DNA of 64,000 nucleotides from the NCBI GenBank assembly GCA_008477525.1, contig SPDT01000013.1, positions 729,501-793,500 of the forward strand, written 5' to 3'. The DNA comes from Hypomyces perniciosus (lineage: Eukaryota > Ascomycota > Sordariomycetes > Hypocreales > Hypocreaceae). Positions 37,191 to 50,397 of this stretch are shown here, in pieces. Both the position numbers and the translations under genes were made by a program. Numbering within the stretch: position 1 is the first letter of the stretch; every line of letters starts with the position of its first letter. The notes beneath the pieces are model-generated. The model saw nothing but the letters and a program-made list of their open reading frames with translations, did no database searches and was not told where the DNA came from.

Positions 37191-37499
37191 AGTAAAGATA
37201 TGTTAACTAGAGTTTGAAAGAGTATAAAAGTTTTCTTAATATAATATTAATACTATTAAGTTAACTATAGGTGCCCTTTAGTATTTATATATATCTTTAA
37301 CTTTAAGATATATTTTTATAAAGGCTAAGGTAAACTAAATTAATATTTTATAGGGCCTGCTTTCTAAATCTTTTACTAATAAAAGTTAAATATCTTTAAA
37401 TTAAATATATAGGATAAATATAGGATAAACCTTTATTAAAGTAAGCAGTAGTAAAAAAAAAGTAGCGAGAATTTAAAGTTCTTTAAATTTAAATAACTT
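37191..37499. other. AT-rich spacer
   Basis: Nothing recognised. The last bases AACTT (37,495-37,499) form the left target duplication of element A. Confidence 0.5.
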
Positions 37500-37906
37500 T
37501 TTTATTAGGGGTAACTGATATGCCCAATGCAACTGCATTTTTCTTATTAGGCTTACCTGAGAAAAGTCAGCTATTTATTTAAGCAGCTACTAGATTAAGA
37601 AAATATAAAAGTATAAAGATATATAGATAGACCTAGTTTAATATAAAAGTAACCTTCTTTTTCCTTTAAATATATAACCTTACCTGTAAATATATAGCTA
37701 TTAAGATATATAAAGGTAACTGTTAATTGCTTTTAGCTGCTGGCATTATAATTAAATGATTTGCAGTATCTTTTAGACCCTATATTACTTAATTGCCGCT
37801 TTATAGTTCTATTAAGAGCGCAGTCCCCGCGCTTAATATTAATTATTATATATAGGTATATATATATATTATATATATATTTAAAGTGTTAATTTCCCTT
37901 TAATAA
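37500..37906 (+). repeat. M1: 5' LTR of element A (407 bp)
   Basis: Starts TTTTATTAGGGGTAACTG and ends CCCTTTAATAA, the RIP-changed form of TTTTGTCGGGGGTAACTG...CTCGACAA seen intact in M3. It is collinear with M2, M3 and M4. Confidence 0.82.
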
Positions 37907-40900
37907 AACTAGTAATTGAGATAAAGGGAAATCTCAGGGATTATATCTTAAAAAGTAATTACTAAAGGCACTTTTATACTGCCACTAAGATTTACCTTTA
38001 TATAAATATAAAACAATCAGCTAAAGAAAACAGCCTAAAACCCCTTCTGCAACTATTCAATATAGATTAGTATAATACTTAACTCTAAAAACGCAGGTTA
38101 TTTAGTTGCAATTTCTGAAAAAAATATTAAGATTAGTTAACCTAAGCGTAATACGCTAAAATACAATAAAAAAGCAGAACCTTAAAAAACTATTAGTTAA
38201 TAATACCTACTAATCGAGAGTTAAGATTTTAAAGAAAATTACTAAAAGACTAGTTGCTATAGTAAAAGTAAATATATAAATAAAACAGTGAATATTATAT
38301 AACCTAAGCCCCTTTAAACTATTAATATACTATTATAACCTTTATTTTACTTATTAGCAGGTAAGTTAATAGGTAAAATAGCTATAAGGGGCCAATAAAG
38401 GATATATTAATTATTTAATCTCTTAATATAGAGACTTTATTTTAATTTTACTAATATTTTTAGCCGGGTTTTCTTTAATATTTAATAAAAGCACTATTTT
38501 CACTACTTTTACAATCTTTAATATATAGGCTATCTTTACTTATATTAAAGATATTTAAAAAAGATATAAAAAGGATATTAATTTATTATCTTATAACCAG
38601 CATTAATATAAAAAACTATCCTTAAAAGACTAATTAATTTCTTTATCCTAGATAAATAAATGCAACCCTTCTTTTTTATAAAAAAACTCTTTACTTTAGC
38701 GAAATATATTACTATAGCTCCTTTACTAAAAGAATATATCCCTTTTTTACTTAAAAGAGGAATACTCTTTTAAAGGCAAGGCATTTAAGTTAAATAACTC
38801 TAATTTATAAAGGAAAAGGTATTTTTTTATTAAAAAACTATTTAATTAAGACTTTAATAATTTACTTTAACTAGGAATAAAAGAGTTTAGATTAAGTTAA
38901 TAACCTCCTTTTACTAGGATACTAGATATAACTTTTTCTTTAAACCTTAAACTTAAAGAATTATTTAATTATATATTTAATCTAATATTAATACCTTTTA
39001 TATCTATTATAATAAAAATTAAGGAAAGGTTAAGCTTTTTAATAAAAAAGGGAAATTACTATTTTAAAAGTTTCTCTTTTTTATTTAAGCCTTTAAAAAT
39101 ATTTAAAATATAGAGTTACTATTAAAGATTAACTTTATAAATAAATTTAATAGTAAGAATATATTTTAATTTCTGAGAAGCTATAAATAAAAAATAAAAG
39201 ATTAAGGAATTTAGATTAAAGATTAAAGGAAGTATTTAAAATTATTTATAAAAGTAAAGGAATAGAAAACAGTTTAGATTTTTATTAAAAAAAGCATTAA
39301 CTGGGATAAAATAACAAAAGAGTTTATATCATACTATAAGTAATATTATAAAGATTAATTAGAATTATATATAGTATAACTCTAAAACCTTTATTGCTAT
39401 AAACCTATAGGAATGCAGTATATAATAGATTAGTTGCTTTAATATTGATACCTTTATTAAAAGCTTAATAAAAAAAGTTAAAGGATAGTAATACTATATT
39501 TTTATAATATTATAAAAGTAATACCGTTAAAGCTGCGTTAACTAGTAATAGCTTTTAAAGGGATTAAAGAAATTAATAATTTTAAAAATCTAGTATATAT
39601 TAAAGTCTAAATACTTTTTTATAATAGAATACTAGTAAAGCTTAATATTTAAAGAGCCTGTTTTCAGGAATTTAATAAACGATTATTTAATACTAAGGAT
39701 TTATTAAATTTATTTAAATTAAAGTTAAGCTTAGAGGCAAGAAAACGGAAAAAAGAATAGCTTAAGCCTGCAGAGTTAGCTATAACTTTACAGCTTAAAG
39801 ATTAAATAAATACTTTATCTGAAAAATTCAATAAACTAGCGATTTAGCTTTTTTAGTAAAAGGAAAAGGCAATTAATTTAAAAGAAAGAGAATATTATTG
39901 CATTACTATTAATAGCAATAAACCTAAATAAAAACCTTTTACTTTAATAATTACTATTAATAACGTTAATATAATAGACCCTTTATATAATAATATACTA
40001 AAAACCTTTTTATTAATTATTTGAAGGCGGTTATTATTAAATATTATTAATATTATATAAATAAAAGCTATTTTCCCTAAAACTGCGCTAAGCTAGCCTA
40101 TAATAAAGCCTATAGGTTTATAATATATAACCTAGCAGTAAGAATAGCTTAGGTAAGCCTGCGGAAAACCCTAATCCTAGCTTAGCTTATTACAGCAGTT
40201 ATAACTATCAGAACCTATATATAAAAAATACTGGCGCTTTAAACAGAATTGTATAAAGCTTAAAATAAGGTTTCGCTAAGCCTATTATTTGCAAAAAAGA
40301 TAAAACCTAGCTTTTTTAATTAAAAATTAAACCTTTATAAAACTAAACTCTTTAATATTATCTATAAAAAAATAAAGTATAAAGAGATATTTAAAATCTA
40401 GATACTATAAAGGTTAAATATAATCCCTATAAAGGGATTAATAATAAATATTATATACTTTATAGACAAAGATTAAATAATTATTAATAAAGGAGATAAT
40501 ATATAAATAGAAAAGATTAAAAACATTTCTATAAACCTAACTAAAATAAACCCTTTAAAGGAACCTTTAAATAAATATAACTAGGCTAGCTTAACTAAGG
40601 AATTATTTAATTAAACTTTTTTTATTAACCTTATAACCAGGAAAACATAAAAGTGTATTTAAATAATTAATAAAGCCGATAAATAAATTAAAGAAGAGTT
40701 ATTACTGCTTTAATTAAAGCAGTCAACTAAAAAAGAATAACTGCATTTAAACTTTATACCTATAATTTTAAAGGCTATACTGTCTAGACTATAATGCAAT
40801 AAAGAAAATAAAATTAAAGGCCCTAAAAATAAGGAGGAATTATTAAAAGTAAAGCAAACTAAAATAATAATCTATACTATAATTCTAGATAATGCAATTA

Positions 40901-42016
40901 AGCGTAAAACTAGCACTCTTTTAAATACTATTCTAAAACTTATAAATGCTTTAAGAGTAGGTTTAATTGTAAAATTATAAAGGATTGCTGAAATATAGTT
41001 TTATAAAAAGATTAATTTCACTGTCTTTAAATATACTTTATATTAAGTAATATTTATCTTTATATATAAATACCCTTTAAAAGACAAACTATTAAAAAGA
41101 CTAGATATAATAGCTGTATATACAGAATTAATTATATAAGTCGTTTAGTTACTATAAGATTAACCTTTTAAAGCTATAACCTTGCAACCCCTATTAGTAA
41201 AGGGATTATTAAATAAGAAATTATTTAATTTTAAAGACTTAAACTTATTATTACCTTTAGAAATATACTTTTATAAGCTAGAATAATTAAATATAGCTAT
41301 TAACTATAAGGCAAATTGATTATAGAAGTCTATAACCTAGATTTATATAGTTTAAATAAAAAAGATCCTCCATTACTTATAAAATTTACTGTAAATATAG
41401 GTATAGTTAAGAGAGCCTGATAGTATATTTATTGAAGTATTTATAGATTTAGGGTTAAAGGGAAATATTATCTCCTATTAACTAGCTATAAAATATAATA
41501 TAATAATATACCTTTATAAAGCAGTTAATATTATATTTAATAATAGCTAAATAAATATATATAGTAAAACTGTTATTTAAGTATATATAGGTAATATATA
41601 GATAGTAGCTAGATTTTATATTATATTTAATAAAGTTTTAATGCCTTTTATTTTTAGGATATTATTTATTTAGGCTGCGTAGTTAATATTTACTTATAGG
41701 CTAAAGAATAAAGATTTATATATAAAATCTAAAATAGGGAATATTTAAATTATTACCTTAACTGCTAGAGTTATTTATTAAAAATATAAAATAAAGGCAT
41801 TATATAATTTAAGGCTAAAATAAATATTAACTCTATATTTAAATATAAAGTTAATAAAGTAAAAAAAAGCTTAGAAAACTTTTATTTTAATTTTAGGGAG
41901 GAGGTTTTATATAGACTATTAAAGTAAGCTAGGGAGGATTTAATTTAGCTGCTATTAGCTAATAAGTTAAAAGATTAAATAAAAGCAATAAAGAAAGTAG
42001 TAAAAGAGTTTAAAAG

Positions 42017-42595
42017 TGTTAAAATAACAAGGTTATACTGAACCTCATTTATGTGTAGCTTCTAGGAAGCTGCATATAACGCAGCAATAAGGAAACGACT
42101 GAGAGTCTAATTAGGTTAACAATGGATAAACAATTGAATTGTAACTGAACTAATAGCTAGAAAGCTATAGAATATCTAGTGTATGTGCGGCTGTTGTAGA
42201 AGTGATTGTAGAACAATGCTTTGTCTTCTACAATAGTCCTCCGACCTAATAATAGGTGTGCGGTGGCAGAATTGGGTTTGTGGCCGCATTCCTATTTTCC
42301 GCAAAATTCATTTGTATATAAAATCGGTCAAATCGACTCACGGCCATACAAACGGGAAACCATTTTGGTCAGATTTTTCACAATGGCCATTATGCCCATT
42401 GTATTGAGTCTAGGGTAGGCGGGGTAGCCGATCCTAGCTCAATTGTTATCGTTGAGGATCACAGAAATTTCCTGACTTACACCGAAGTTCCTCCGGAACT
42501 CGGTCCTAGCGTCGGGCCTAATTCCGGGTCTAGCCAGAATAGGAAGGTTACCTAATTACACAGAAATCCTTGCTTTTTAGCCCTCCTTTTTAACA
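42017..42595 (+). repeat. R7: near-intact R solo LTR in element A (579 bp)
   Basis: TGTTAAAATAACAAGG to CTTTTTAACA, flanked by AAAAG/AAAGG (42,012-42,016 and 42,596-42,600). It retains C/G-rich blocks and is almost unmutated compared with its host. R8 lies 417 bp downstream with its own duplication, so these are two insertions and not the LTR pair of one short element. Confidence 0.9.
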
Positions 42596-43012
42596 AAAGG
42601 AGTAAAGGAATAAAAGAAAAGGTTTAAAGGAAAGCGCGGAAATATAAATGGATTAAAATTAATGTTATATATAAAAAGAAAGGCGTAAAAATCTATCTAG
42701 TAAATAATGCCTTATTTAATAGTTTTATTCTTACTAGGAGTCTTTATTAAAAATAAAAGAAGTAAAATAAAGTTAAAGATAATTTAAACTTTAATACCCC
42801 TTTTATTAAATATATTACCTTAAAGTTTTTACTGATTAAAGCTAGGTTAAGATTTATACTAGACTGCCTAATAGTAATCCTGACAATAATAGAAGGGAAA
42901 CCAATAATATAAAAAACCGCGATTTTAATATAGATTTTAAAAAATAGGGAAATAATACTTTTTTAGGATTTTATAGAATATAGAAAGCTAGACTTTAAGA
43001 TTGCTTTACTAT

Positions 43013-43592
43013 TGTTGAAATAACAAGGTTATACTGAACCTCATTTATGTGTAGCTTTTAGGAAGCTGTATATAATGCAGCAATAAGGAAACGACTGAGA
43101 GTCTAGTTGGGTTAATAATGGATAAATAATTGAATTGTAACTGAATTAATAGCTAGAAAGCTATAGAATATCTAGTGATATGCGGCTGGTGTAGAAGTGA
43201 TTGTATGAACAATAGCTTTGTCTTCTACAATAGTCTTCCGACTAGATAATAGGAATGTGGCGGCAGAATTGGGTTCGTGGCCCTATTCCTATTTTCCGCA
43301 AAATTTATTTGTATAGGAAATCGGCCAAATCGACTCACGGCCATACAAACAGGAAACCATTTTAGTCAGATTTTTCACAATAGCCATTGTGGCCATTGTA
43401 TTGAGTCTAGGGTAGGCGGGATAGCTGGTCCTAGCTTAATTGTTATTGTTGAAGATAACAGAAATTTCCTGACTTACACCGAAGTTCCTCCGGAACTCGG
43501 TCCTAGCGTCGGGCCTAATTCCGGGTCAAGCCAGAATAGGAAGGTTACCCAAATACACTGAAATCCTTACTTTTTAGCCCTCCTTTTTAACA
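43013..43592 (+). repeat. R8: near-intact R solo LTR in element A (580 bp)
   Basis: TGTTGAAATAACAAGG to CTTTTTAACA, flanked by the perfect duplication ACTAT (43,008-43,012 and 43,593-43,597). In the last 200 bp it differs from R1 at only a handful of positions, mostly transitions. Confidence 0.92.
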
Positions 43593-43689
43593 ACTATAGA
43601 CTATTTGTATAGTAGAGTATAATACTTAGCAGAGCAGTAGTATCTTAATCTTTAAAGGTATAGAGAAGAAAGTAGTTAACCTGCTATAA

Positions 43690-46000
43690 GTATATATTAA
43701 GAAAGGTCTTTTAGAGGAAGGCTATAGGCTATATAGAAACCTATTTTTCCTAGTATAAAAGAAAAACAATAGCCTTTATTTTATTAATTGCATTATATAG
43801 ATAAATAAAGTAACTATTAAGGATACCTGTATTCCTTTAAATACAGATTAATTTAGTAAGGATTTCGCGGGTTATATAATACTATTATTACTAGACTTTT
43901 TTGACTATAATTAAATCCCTTTTAATAAAAAAACCCAAGATATAATTATATTTATAAGCCCTATTAGCCTTTTAAGATACTATACTCTTTTAATAGGCGC
44001 TATAAACTTAATAGCGTAATTCCAGTATATTATTCTTTAAATACTATTTAATTTTATATTTATAGTTTAACTATTTTTAAATAATATTGCAGTATAAGGT
44101 TTAAAGTTTATATATAATAGTAAAAAAATAATATTTAAAGTTTAATGCTATATATTAAAGTATTTTTAAAATTTAAATAAAACCTTTATTAATATTAAAC
44201 TATTAGGATATATAATCTCGGCAATAAAATCAGTTTTTTATTAGGAATCTGTTAAGTTAAAAGGGTATTTATATAAAATGGAGGGGTATTAGCTAGCTAT
44301 AGGCAAAATTATTAAAATTAAAAAATAGGAAAACTATAAAACTATTAATAAAGTTTAATTTTTCTTTAATTTAGTTAGCTATTATAAATGCTAAATTAAA
44401 TATTTTATATACATTACTAAGCCTTTAATAACCCTATTAAAGAAAAATACCCTTTAAAAGTAAATTAAAGAATAATAGTAAACTATAAATAAACTTAAAA
44501 AGCTTATTACTTTTACCTTAATAGTAGTAATATTAAATATAAGTAAAGGATATAGGGAGGTAATCATTATAGTTAATGCTAATATAATAGGCTAAAGGGC
44601 TATTTTAATATAAATTATAAAAGGGAAAAGGCAATTAATTTAATATAAAAGTAAATATTAGCTTTTATTAGAAATAAAGTATAACGCTATTTAAAAGGAA
44701 TATAAAGCTTTACTTTAAGCCTTTAAAAGGCTATATATTTATATTTATAGACTTTTATTTACATTAAAAATAAACGCTAAAGTAATTATTAATTAAATAA
44801 ATAATAAAATTAATAATATCCTTAGCGGATATATAACCTCATAAATCAATTATATCCTTTTTTTTACTTTACTGCTAAGTATATCTTTAAAAAAGAAAAT
44901 ATTATAGTAGATGCTTCATCTTATAAACTAGTAACTGCTATAAATAAAGCTAAAGTTAAAAAAAAGGGACTTAAAAGATTTTATAGATATACATTTAGGT
45001 ATAATTTTATTTATACCGCTAAAGGAGGAATACAGTAAAGAGTTTTAGTAAATTGCATAGTATTTTTAAATAATATAGAGACTATTTAATATCTTAGCTA
45101 TAGACTTTTAGTAATTTAGGAATAAAGTAAAAAGGTTTATTATAAAAGACAGGAAATTATAGGCAAAATTAATAAAATACTGCTGCTAGCTTATATTTAT
45201 CTTTAATTGCTTAACTATAAGGAAAACAGTTATTGAGCAGTATTATATAGAAATAGGCTATAAAGGCCGAGAAGTAACCTTTTAATTTTTAAAGGAAAGA
45301 TATTAATAGCTGTAAATATAAAATAATATATATAAAGCAGTTATGTTATACCTTTAATACTAAAGCTTTAATTTATATTGCCTTAAAGAGTTAGCGATTG
45401 CAATAAAACTAATAAGGCCTATAACAAAGGTTTATTTTAATACTTAATATATCCTAAATAACTATAAGTATATTTATTTATTTAATGGAAGGTATAACTT
45501 TTATAGATAAATAAAAGTAAAACTTATATTTACTTTATTATAAACAGTAATAATAAAGTTTATATTTAAATAAATATATTAATTTAATATAATAATTTTG
45601 GTTATTATAGATAAAGGACTAGAAATAAAAAAAATACTTTTAAAGGTATTAATTAATTTAAAAGTTAAAATTATTTAAATATTGGTATATAATCTTAAAG
45701 TTAATACTGCAGTAAAGGTTAATTATTAAAGTTTAATATTAATATTAGTAAAAATAGTTAAATTTAATAAAAAGTAATTTTAAAATTTAAATAAAGTAAT
45801 TATAGCTAATAGGGATATAGTGAAAAGCTTAATAAAATACTTTGCGTTTTACCTATTATATAGCTAGGAATTAATTTTTCCTTTAAAGGTAAAACTATTA
45901 ATTTAGCAGTTAATTGACTAAAATAAAGTCTATATAATAAAAGATTAATTAATAGTGTATATTTATATATTAGAAAAAAAAAGAAAATATTAAAATAATT
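43690..46000 (+). pseudogene. Element A pol remnant (RT, RNase H, integrase)
   Basis: A degenerate frame with RT motifs typical of one fungal Gypsy group: LLLDFFDY, ISPI.LLR, GAIN followed by QYIIL, then FLNNIAV carrying Asn at both catalytic Asp positions (44,080-44,085). RNase H lies at about 44,500-44,860. Integrase has an IIDKGLEIK patch, then NRDIVKSLIKYFAFYLLY in place of the ADR.S.R..G.SPF.L.YG region. Copy B repeats the RNase H to integrase part from 51,655. Confidence 0.72.
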
Positions 46001-46449
46001 TAAGAGACAGTTACTCTATTTCGCTAAATATTAATTAAAAGGATAGATATTAATAATTAGCATTTACTGCAGAAAATAATTTAACTACTCCTCCCTAATA
46101 ACTTTATTTTATTTTACAATGCAAAGCATTAAAAGGACCTTTTAAAAATGTAAAATTAAAGATATATTAGCTAAGCCTATTTAAAATTAAATTTTAAATA
46201 GGTATAATAAAAGTATATAAATTAAAGATATTAAATAGGGTTTTATTTAATAAAGTTTACCTAGGCGAATATTTAAAGAAGTTTGTAAAAGATAAATTTA
46301 GCTAATAGATAGTTAAAGATAATAAAGAGCCTTTTATAAATAAAGACTTAAAAGTAGACGAAAATTTATTTAAAGGCAAAGCAGTTAATAAAATAATAAT
46401 TAAAGTTATTAATGATTAAGAGTTTAAAGAACTTTACAGTAACTCTTTA

Positions 46450-49400
46450 ACTTTTAAAGGAATATATATTTAATAAGATTAAATAGTCTAACTAAGAACT
46501 AGGGTATATATTTGCAAGTTAAAGGAAAAAGCGATATTCCGACTAAAATATAATCCCCTATAGCACTTTAAGGTAACTATTCCTAGAATAAACCTAATAA
46601 GCCAGGATAACTACCTTTATATAAAGGATATATAGGCAAAGATAATTAGTAATATTCTTAAAAATAACTGTTAAATACTGTTTTTAAAGGGGAAGAGATA
46701 GCCACTAATTAAAGTCTACTACTTTACCTATAAAAAATATAATCTAGGTATACTATAAAGAAAAAAACTATAAGATTAAATAATTTACTAGCTATATTTC
46801 CTTATTAACCGCTTATTTCTTAATAGCAGAAGCTGAGATAAACTTCTAAACCTGCTAAATCACTTAACTCTCTGCCTTTTCATTTCCTTTAAAATAAAGA
46901 AAGTCTTTTATAAAATAAAGGGCTATTAAAGGATTAAAATAGCTGGAGACTATTAGCCTAATAAAAGTAAATGTTTAATCTTTTTTAAAGAAAGTAATAG
47001 CTATACTTTAATTACTTTATTAAGGCTGGTAATTAGGAAAATATCGCTAAGTATAAAAAAAGGCTTTAAATTAGAGGCAATTTAAATAGTCCCTTTATTA
47101 GAAACCTAGGATAAAGATATAGTTATAAAAAGGGAATAAGATATATTCTTTAGCAGCTGTAATAGTAATAGATTAGTAAATTTAATTAACTAATATTAAT
47201 ACTACTTATAATCTAAATAGCGAAATACTTTTAAATTTAAATAAGGTTAAAATAAAGATGCCAATTAAATAATACCTATTTATTAAAGCTTTATCTAAGG
47301 TAAATAGCTAAATAGGGAAATAAAGCTAAGTTTAACCTTTCTAAAATAAAAAAATCTTACTAAAGTTTTTTTACCTGTAATAGGTATATTAATAAAGTTG
47401 GTTATATTAAGTAACTGATAATAGGCTTTTTTAGCGGGATCCTTTATAATTAAATAATAGCTAAGGAAAGATTAAAAGGAAGAGAAAAAAAAAAGAGAGA
47501 AAAAAAAAAAAAAGTAAATTATAAAGGCTATTTAAAAAGAGCAGTAATTTATACATAATAAAGAAATTACCTTTATATACTAAACTATATACCTGCGCCT
47601 ATAAAAAAGCTAAAATAATATTATATTTCACCTTTTTTCTTTCTCTTTATTTACCTAAATATAATCCTATTTCGCTATAATTAAAGTATTACCTTTACTT
47701 TAAATCCTACTTTAAAATTATTTAATTATACCTATTTTCCTCTTTTACTATAATATCCTATTTAAAGAAAAACCTTTATTTTTTATTTTTATTTTTCCAG
47801 CTTATAAAAGATAAGCTAAAAACTCTACTCCTTTACTATATTAACTAAATATCTTTAAGCTAGACTAAGAACTTTTTAAGGCTAAATAAATAAAATCTTA
47901 CTATTGGTTTTATTATAAGTTAATATAGCTATTAACTGCTATAAAGCTACCTGCAATTTAATTAATATATTAATAGCTACCTGTAACTACTTATTAAAAC
48001 AGTAATTAGTTTAAGCGATATTTATTATAAGAATTTTATATTAATATTTAACTTTAAAGCAGGCAAATAGCACTTTTATATTAAAGACGTTTATAGTTTC
48101 TTATATAACTTTTCTTATCAAAGATAAGCATTAAACTTCGCTTTAAAGGAAATGCTTTATATAATATTAAAGCAGCCTAAGCTAAAATTATAGTACCTAC
48201 AGATATATTTAAGGGTACCTTTACCTTTAATTAAATAATACTTTAAACTTTTAATATTCCTAATAGACTATAGAATTTCTAATACTTTATTAAAAGATAA
48301 TAAATTTTTATAGGGTTTATTTATTTCTTTAACTATTAATACATTTATATTTTTAATAAATATAAGTACCTTTGTTATTTCAACTTTTATAGGTATAACT
48401 ATAAGCGCTAAATATAACGATTCCTTAACTTATAGGCCTATATAGTTACAAAAGCTAGATTTCCTTATTTATTTAACTTTTTTATAATTCTATATATAAA
48501 ATAACCTAAAGCTAATAAATATAGTTATTTGAGCCTATTCTAGATTTAATAAACACTTTATAGACTTATTAGCGTTAAGCTAAATTAACTAGCGGAACAT
48601 TTAAGCAGAATTCCTATCTCCTTTAGCCTTAAGAAGTATAAAATAACTAATTTAAAGGGATTTAAATTTCTGCTTTAAGATTAATGCTAGTACTTATACC
48701 CTAAAAGTTTAGTTAAAAACTATATAACTATAGTTTAAGTTTTATATTAATTTATAGCAGTAAATAAATTTATTATTATAAATTCTAGGATATATAAAAA
48801 AAATATCCTCCTTTTTCTAATTAAGTATTATTTAATTAAGCTAAATTAAAGTTAATAGGCTCCTTTAAGAATAACTTATAAGAAAAATATAATAAAGATT
48901 AGCGGTTAATGCCTAGCTGACCTTAAAGTACCGGTAAATAACTTTATAAAGGAGAATAGGTTAATTTATTATAATAAAAGTTTTTCCTAATAGCTAGCTA
49001 TCTTTTTACCTTTAAATATTTTTAAAAGATTATAACAGTAGCAATTAACGCCTAGTATATAATTTCTTATATTAATAATACCTATACCTTTAGCTATATA
49101 GCCTAGCTAATTGTAGTAAAAGAAAAGAAAAGTATTCTCTTTTGCCCTATAAATAATACTGGTAGTAAAAAAATAAAACAGCACTGCTAGCTTAATAATA
49201 TAAGCGGCGGCCATTGCAAAAACAATAGCAAGACTAGCAATTAAAAGCAGGTCAATACACTTCTCAGTAATACTATAATTTATAAAACCCCTATTAATTA
49301 TATTAACTGTTACTAATAATACTAAAACTTTAAACGCAGAGGCGGCCTTTTTTAAAGAAAGTAATAGCTTTTTTAATGCATTAAAGGACAACTAAGATAT

Positions 49401-49985
49401 AAAGGATAAAAGAGTTTTAAAAGTTACTGCTAAACTTAACTAATAAGCAATTAAGGATAATAAAAAGGCTCTTTTAAAATTAGGCGAAGGAAGGCAAGCT
49501 AAAATAGTAGCCTTTATAGTAATATTAAGGAAAACTGCTTTTTAATATTCCTAAGTTTAATAAATTATAGCTTTAGATATATACTGCAGTTTAACTTTAC
49601 CTAGGTTAATAGACGAATTGGCTTAAGACAATATTTAAGAATAAGTCTGTATATTTATATAAATAACCAGACAGTGAATATAAGATAAGCAGATAGCAGT
49701 TTAAAATGCCTAATAATAAAAGAAATTAATAGGAGGGGATTATTTAATTATAATAATTATAATAAAAAGAGAATAGTTTCGTATAGATTAAATAAAGAGG
49801 AATTAATAATATAAGCGGCAGTAATTTTATTTTTTATTTTATTTTTTTTAATATATTCTTTCTGCTACTTTCTTATAGTATTTATATTTTCCTTTAAATA
49901 TTATTATATTAATATTAAAGGGATTAATAGGATAGGCGTTTTATTAAGATTTACTATTTTCATTCGCGAATACTTATAGGGAGGG
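46450..49985 (+). pseudogene. 3.5-kb extension between integrase and 3' LTR of element A, function unknown
   Basis: After the integrase frame, further + strand stretches stay readable at about 46,790-47,440 and 47,800-49,170. In each, interruptions are mostly TAG/TAA as expected from RIP of Gln/Trp codons. A purine run (47,468-47,518) separates them. The homologous region exists in copy B (about 53,400-57,420), so it belongs to the element. A 94-codon minus-strand ORF at 49,107-49,391 with hydrophobic segments is only present as an ORF in copy A and is likely fortuitous. No envelope, chromodomain or other family motif could be recognised. Confidence 0.45.
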
Positions 49986-50393
49986 TTTTGTTGGGGGTAA
50001 TTAATATATTTAACATATTTGTATTTTTCTTATTAGGCTTACCTGAGAAAAGTTAGCTGCTTATTTAAGCAGCTACTAGATTAAGAAAGTATAAGAGTAT
50101 GAAGATATATAGATAAAGCTAGTTTAATATAAAAATAACCTTCTTCCTCCTTTAAATATATAACTTTACCTGTAAGTATATAGCCGCTAAGGTGTATAAA
50201 GGTAACTGTTAGTTGCTTTTAGCTGTTAGTATTATAATTAAATGATCTGCAGTATCTTTTAAACCCTATATTACTTAATCGCTGCTTTATAGTTCTATTA
50301 AGAGCGCGGTCCCTACGCTTAATATTAGTTATTGTGTATGGGTATATATATGTATTGTGTGTATGTTTTGGAGTGCCAATTCCCCCTCGACAA
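49986..50393 (+). repeat. M2: 3' LTR of element A (408 bp)
   Basis: TTTTGTTGGGGGTAATT to CCCCTCGACAA, preceded by AGGGAGGG as polypurine tract and followed by ACTT. Its 3' third (GTGTGTATGTTTTGGAGTGCC) is less mutated than M1. Confidence 0.85.
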
Positions 50394-50397
50394 ACTT

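Larger units (their letters stand above)
37500..50393 (+). mobile_element. Element A: 12.9-kb Gypsy retrotransposon, complete but RIP-inactivated
   Basis: Bounded by direct repeats M1 (37,500-37,906) and M2 (49,986-50,393) with TTTTGTCG/CGACAA-type ends and an ACTT target duplication (37,496-37,499 and 50,394-50,397). The + strand shows a zinc-knuckle-like patch near 40,240 and a retropepsin-like segment near 41,430-41,510 (FIDLG..GNIIS, from DSGA). RT at about 43,690-44,450 has ISPI.LLR, GAIN and FLNNIAV for FLDDIAV at 44,074-44,091. RNase H and integrase (about 45,300-46,000) follow, then a further 3.5 kb before the 3' LTR. Without the R7 and R8 inserts it is about 11.7 kb, long for Gypsy. 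Confidence 0.82.

Noticed and set aside
42012..43597. R7 and R8 as the LTR pair of a tiny 1.6-kb retrotransposon
   Set aside because: Each copy has its own, different target duplication (AAAAG/AAAGG and ACTAT/ACTAT), so they are separate insertions. The DNA between them is element A sequence.
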